NCBI GenBank assembly: GCA_029582155.1
Contig: CM055901.1
Span: 3,515,482-3,579,481 of the forward strand
From: Panopea generosa
Lineage: Eukaryota > Mollusca > Bivalvia > Adapedonta > Hiatellidae
Length of the DNA stretch: 64,000 nucleotides
Direction of reading: 5' to 3'
The first letter of the stretch is position 1. Each line of letters begins with the position of its first letter. Below the pieces are notes generated by a model, which saw only the letters and a list, made by a program, of their open reading frames with translations, made no database searches and was not told where the DNA came from. This document shows positions 61,191-64,000 of this stretch, piece by piece. A program made the translations under genes and the position numbers.

Positions 61191-62952
61191 ATTGTTAATT
61201 CTGGAGTAGTACTAATAGTGATTGGACTATAAGTGTCATCAAATTAATATATAAAAGTAAAGGAGAATCTAAAGACCTGTCAAATTATGACGTTGCTTAG
61301 TTGTTAAGGTAAGACATCCAAGATTCCGCAAAGGTTAGTCAACTACAGATATTATGTTTGTGTTAAATATGTTAATAAGCTTACTCAAAAATAGTAAATG
61401 CAAACTTTTCTGTGTCTTTATTGTCATTAAAAGTGCGTTTGATACTGTTTGGAGAACAGGACTATGGTCAAACTTTTGTCTTATAATATTGGTGATAATT
61501 TTGTAAATGTTGTTAACATATTTATATATATAACAATGCCAAATCATGTGTCTCTTCAAATAGTCAAACGTCAGACTATTTTTCCATTGGTGTCCATTGG
61601 TGTCCGATAGGGTGAAAACCTTTCACAAATTTTACTTAAATGATTGCATGTAGAATGTGTCAATAGTGAGTCGTCAGGTTCTTAATATGTATGTGTATTA
61701 GATAATACTTTAATTGAATATGTAAATTATTTATACTGTTACATGCTGATGATACCGTTTTTTTTTCGGAATCTGTTAGGGACTTGCGAAATGCTCTTTT
61801 GTGAACTTTGGAAACTCGCTCTTAGTACATCAAAAACAAAAGTTTTTGTTTTTGTTAATCATATACCGCAGTTTTTTATGTTCACCTACAATTACATATT
61901 AGACAATTACATATATTTGGGTATCCTTTAAAGTAGAAATGTGTAAATTCTTTAATGTTAAAAACACTGTAGCAAAACAAGCACATAAACCGATGCACTG
62001 TCTGTTAAAAATGCTAAACATCTTCGTTTGCCCTTAGACCTACTTATCGATTTATTTGACAAAACAATAAAAGCAACACCTTTGTATGGTTGTGAAACAT
62101 GGGGAAACGGAAATATGTCATTGCAAAAGTTCAACTAAAATTCTCGAAATTTATTTTAGAATTAAAATCAAGTGCACCTTGCTTGGTGTCAAAACCCTAA
62201 TTATTGAAACTGAATCACGTTTTATTTCGTATTGGTCACGACTTGTAGTACCCAGTGAAAGGTATCAACGTGTCCTCAGAAACTTTGTATATTCAAACTC
62301 GACAAGTCGATGCAAATGTCCATGGATACAAAATGTTGAAACAATAATGATACATTTGGTTCGGTAAATGTTAAGAACAGTCATGACGTTCCGAACCATA
62401 AATAGCTTTATGCAAATGTTAAGCAAAAACTCACTGACCTGTTTCCAAATGAGTGGTACTCAAGCATAAAAAATTCAAGTAAATGCGACATTATAAATTA
62501 TTCAAACATGATTTAAGGTTTAAGGACCATCTTATTAAATCACCTTACAAATGGTTCTAACATGTAATTAAATAAGAAACACCAGAATACCAATAGAAAT
62601 TTGGAGCTGGAATAGAACTGAGCGTAATTACAAAAATGTCCCCTTTGTAATTCTACATCTGGCATCGGTGGTGAGTTCCACTATTTGTTAGAATGCAATA
62701 TGTTATCGGTATCACGAAGAAAACTGATTGAATCAAATTTTTACAAAAAAAACAAATATATTATTATTTGACAATTCAATGAATCTGAATGTTAATATAT
62801 TTCCAAAATACAGGAACTAATGTAAGTTAATAAAAGAAATAAAACATATTTACACTGACATCTACCCATGATTTATGACAGTCAGTAAATGGTTATATTG
62901 TTTTTTGTTATATACTTGGTCACATAATTTTTTAGTTACTTTCTGACTACAC
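61191..62952 (+). pseudogene. Split LINE, part 2: RT core to C-terminus
   Basis: Translation across frames gives YKSKGESKDLSNY, FDTVWRTGLWS, GVR*GENLSQ (stop in place of Q), then YCYMLMIPF-frame DNA that reads LHADDTV in the correct frame, the catalytic ADD box being kept. Later come LDLLIDLFDKTIKATPLYG, the YFRIKIKCT region, and KCPLCN...GEFHYLLEC, the C-terminal knuckle, near 62,640-62,700. Many stops and frameshifts show long decay. Together with part 1 it forms one element of about 2.8 kb once the insert is removed. Confidence 0.82.
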
Positions 62953-63115
62953 AAAAAGTTTAAACAGTTGAACAGGCAAAAAGTTTAAAAAGTGTAAACA
63001 AGCAAAACGTGTAAACAGTTAAACGAGCAAAAAGTGTAAACAGTTAAACAAGCAAATAGTGTAAACAGTTAAACAAGCAAAAAGTGTAAACAGTTAAACA
63101 AGCAAAATGGACTGC
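62953..63115. repeat. 25-bp tandem repeat, about 6 copies
   Basis: GTGTAAACAGTTAAACAAGC plus AAAAA repeats at 25-bp steps (63,009, 63,034, 63,059, 63,084), with degenerate copies to the left. It begins directly after the LINE. Confidence 0.92.
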
Positions 63116-63714
63116 AGCTTCATAAAGTTTCGTATGCTCAACTTCTACATAGAAAGATATCTAATCAGACAATGTGAAATACTCCAGGCCGAGCAGATAT
63201 TCGTCACATAGGACAAGAAAAGGCAAAGTACATGTACTTAAAATTACTGATAGCCGGCCTATAACAAATATGCATACAGCTTCCTAATTTGATTGATATC
63301 ATTGTAGCGCTTGGTTTATCTTATTCTACATTTTTAAAAAAAAAAAACACACGACAAAATGAAATGTCCACAATATATGTTTTATTGCTTTCTGAAGATG
63401 TCCTAAAATGAAAATCAGGGAATAAAAAGTAGTCCCTGTCGGGTAGGGAGATTTAAACGGTGGTCGACACTGCAAAGGTTGATCACGATGGCATACGCTT
63501 TGGCATAAAGCCCGACTAACAATCAATGTCCTGATTGTGATTGCATTTCATATCGATAGTCACATAGTTTGTACTGATCTGCTATCCATTTTTATATAAA
63601 ATACCGTCTACATTAATTAATAGAAGTGATAATTCTTTTATTTTTGTTTTTAAAGGTATGGGGAATTAACCTGACACTGATTGTCAATAAAATACATTTA
63701 ATCAGCAATCGAAA
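63116..63714. other. No gene seen
   Basis: AT-rich unique sequence. The 66-codon minus frame at 63,326-63,526 shows no recognised domain. Confidence 0.4.
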
Positions 63715-63982
63715 GTTTCAAAGGCCGCCATTTTCCTTATAAAAGCGAACGGTCTCGAAGAATAGTGGGGGAAGAAAATTGGCCTGACGCGATGACGGTT
63801 ATCACTCTGCCAGCCACGTGTCATTGTTTGTCCAAGTAAATGCAATGTTATGTTTACGGTGTAGCAACCGCTATTGACTGGATCACGACTTGTTTGATTG
63901 ACAGACTGCGTCAGGTCAATTTCGGTGGGGGCTAAGGCAGTATTAAATCGTTAACAAAATACAAAACTAAAACTGTGTTAAT
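63715..63982 (+). promoter_or_regulatory. Candidate promoter at right edge
   Basis: GGCCGCCATTTT (a YY1-type motif read on the minus strand as AAAATGGCGGCC) is followed by TTATAAAAGCG about 12 bp on. A relatively GC-richer 250 bp then leads to an ATG at 63,983. It resembles a core promoter and 5' UTR, but the evidence is motif-level only. Confidence 0.35.
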
Positions 63983-64000
63983 ATGGCAAAGTATGTTTCT
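63983..64000 (+). CDS. Possible gene start cut by the window edge
   Basis: ATGGCAAAGTATGTTTCT (MAKYVS) has G at +4 and follows the candidate promoter. Only six codons are visible, so no product can be assigned. Confidence 0.25.

Noticed and set aside
42640..64000. RGS-domain exons expected downstream of the cysteine string
   Set aside because: I looked by eye for FDKLM-, FWLACE- and HRDS(Y/F)PRF-type coding and found none. The only similar hit (FDKVNEIFRKL near 58.43 kb) is LINE linker sequence. A profile search would be decisive.

Overview
This is a 64 kb window of AT-rich, gene-poor metazoan nuclear DNA, most likely from a bivalve mollusc. The evidence is the lack of long open frames, exon-like blocks with GT/AG borders, tRNA-headed SINEs, decayed non-LTR retrotransposons, and dispersed repeats with ends of the type AGCTCACCTGAGC and GTGAGCGATATAGGGCC. 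I associate those repeat ends with bivalve genomes from memory; no search was run. No bacterial operons, CRISPR arrays, rRNA genes or intact transposase genes were seen.

Layout. 1.5-2.9 kb is an 86-bp satellite. 4.8-5.9 kb is a bivalve-type repeat with internal ~165-bp units. 6.6-9.2 kb is a 41-bp minisatellite that turns into a related 70-bp satellite. 10.8-15.9 kb is a 37-bp satellite split by a 5'-truncated retrotransposon, followed by a 33-bp minisatellite. 16.8-18.9 kb holds a SINE and a second dead LINE. 19.2-19.45 kb looks like a promoter (four CRE-like sites) with a first coding exon. 20-24 kb is packed with non-autonomous repeats, two of which recur in inverted orientation at 44-46 and 55.8-56.4 kb. 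25-31 kb has SINEs and microsatellites. 32-38 kb has an old 32-bp array broken by insertions, with an exon-like block at 34.45 kb. 40-42 kb has a terminal-inverted-repeat element and a LINE tail. 48.9-54.9 kb is almost all dispersed repeats, with a candidate two-exon transcript end (48.7 and 53.3 kb). 58-63 kb is one LINE split by a 2.1-kb repeat. The right edge looks like the start of another gene.

Genes. The best-supported gene is a plus-strand RGS of the Rz/A type (relatives: RGS17, RGS19, RGS20). It is recognised from the palmitoylated cysteine-string exon at 42,464-42,639. Blocks at 34,447-34,521 and 19,296-19,445 are phase-compatible upstream exons, which would make a gene starting near 19.3 kb and running past the window. 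No RGS-domain exon was recognised here. Exon linkage is inference and needs transcript data. Nearly everything else is repeat-derived, and most of the window would then be intron or intergenic sequence.
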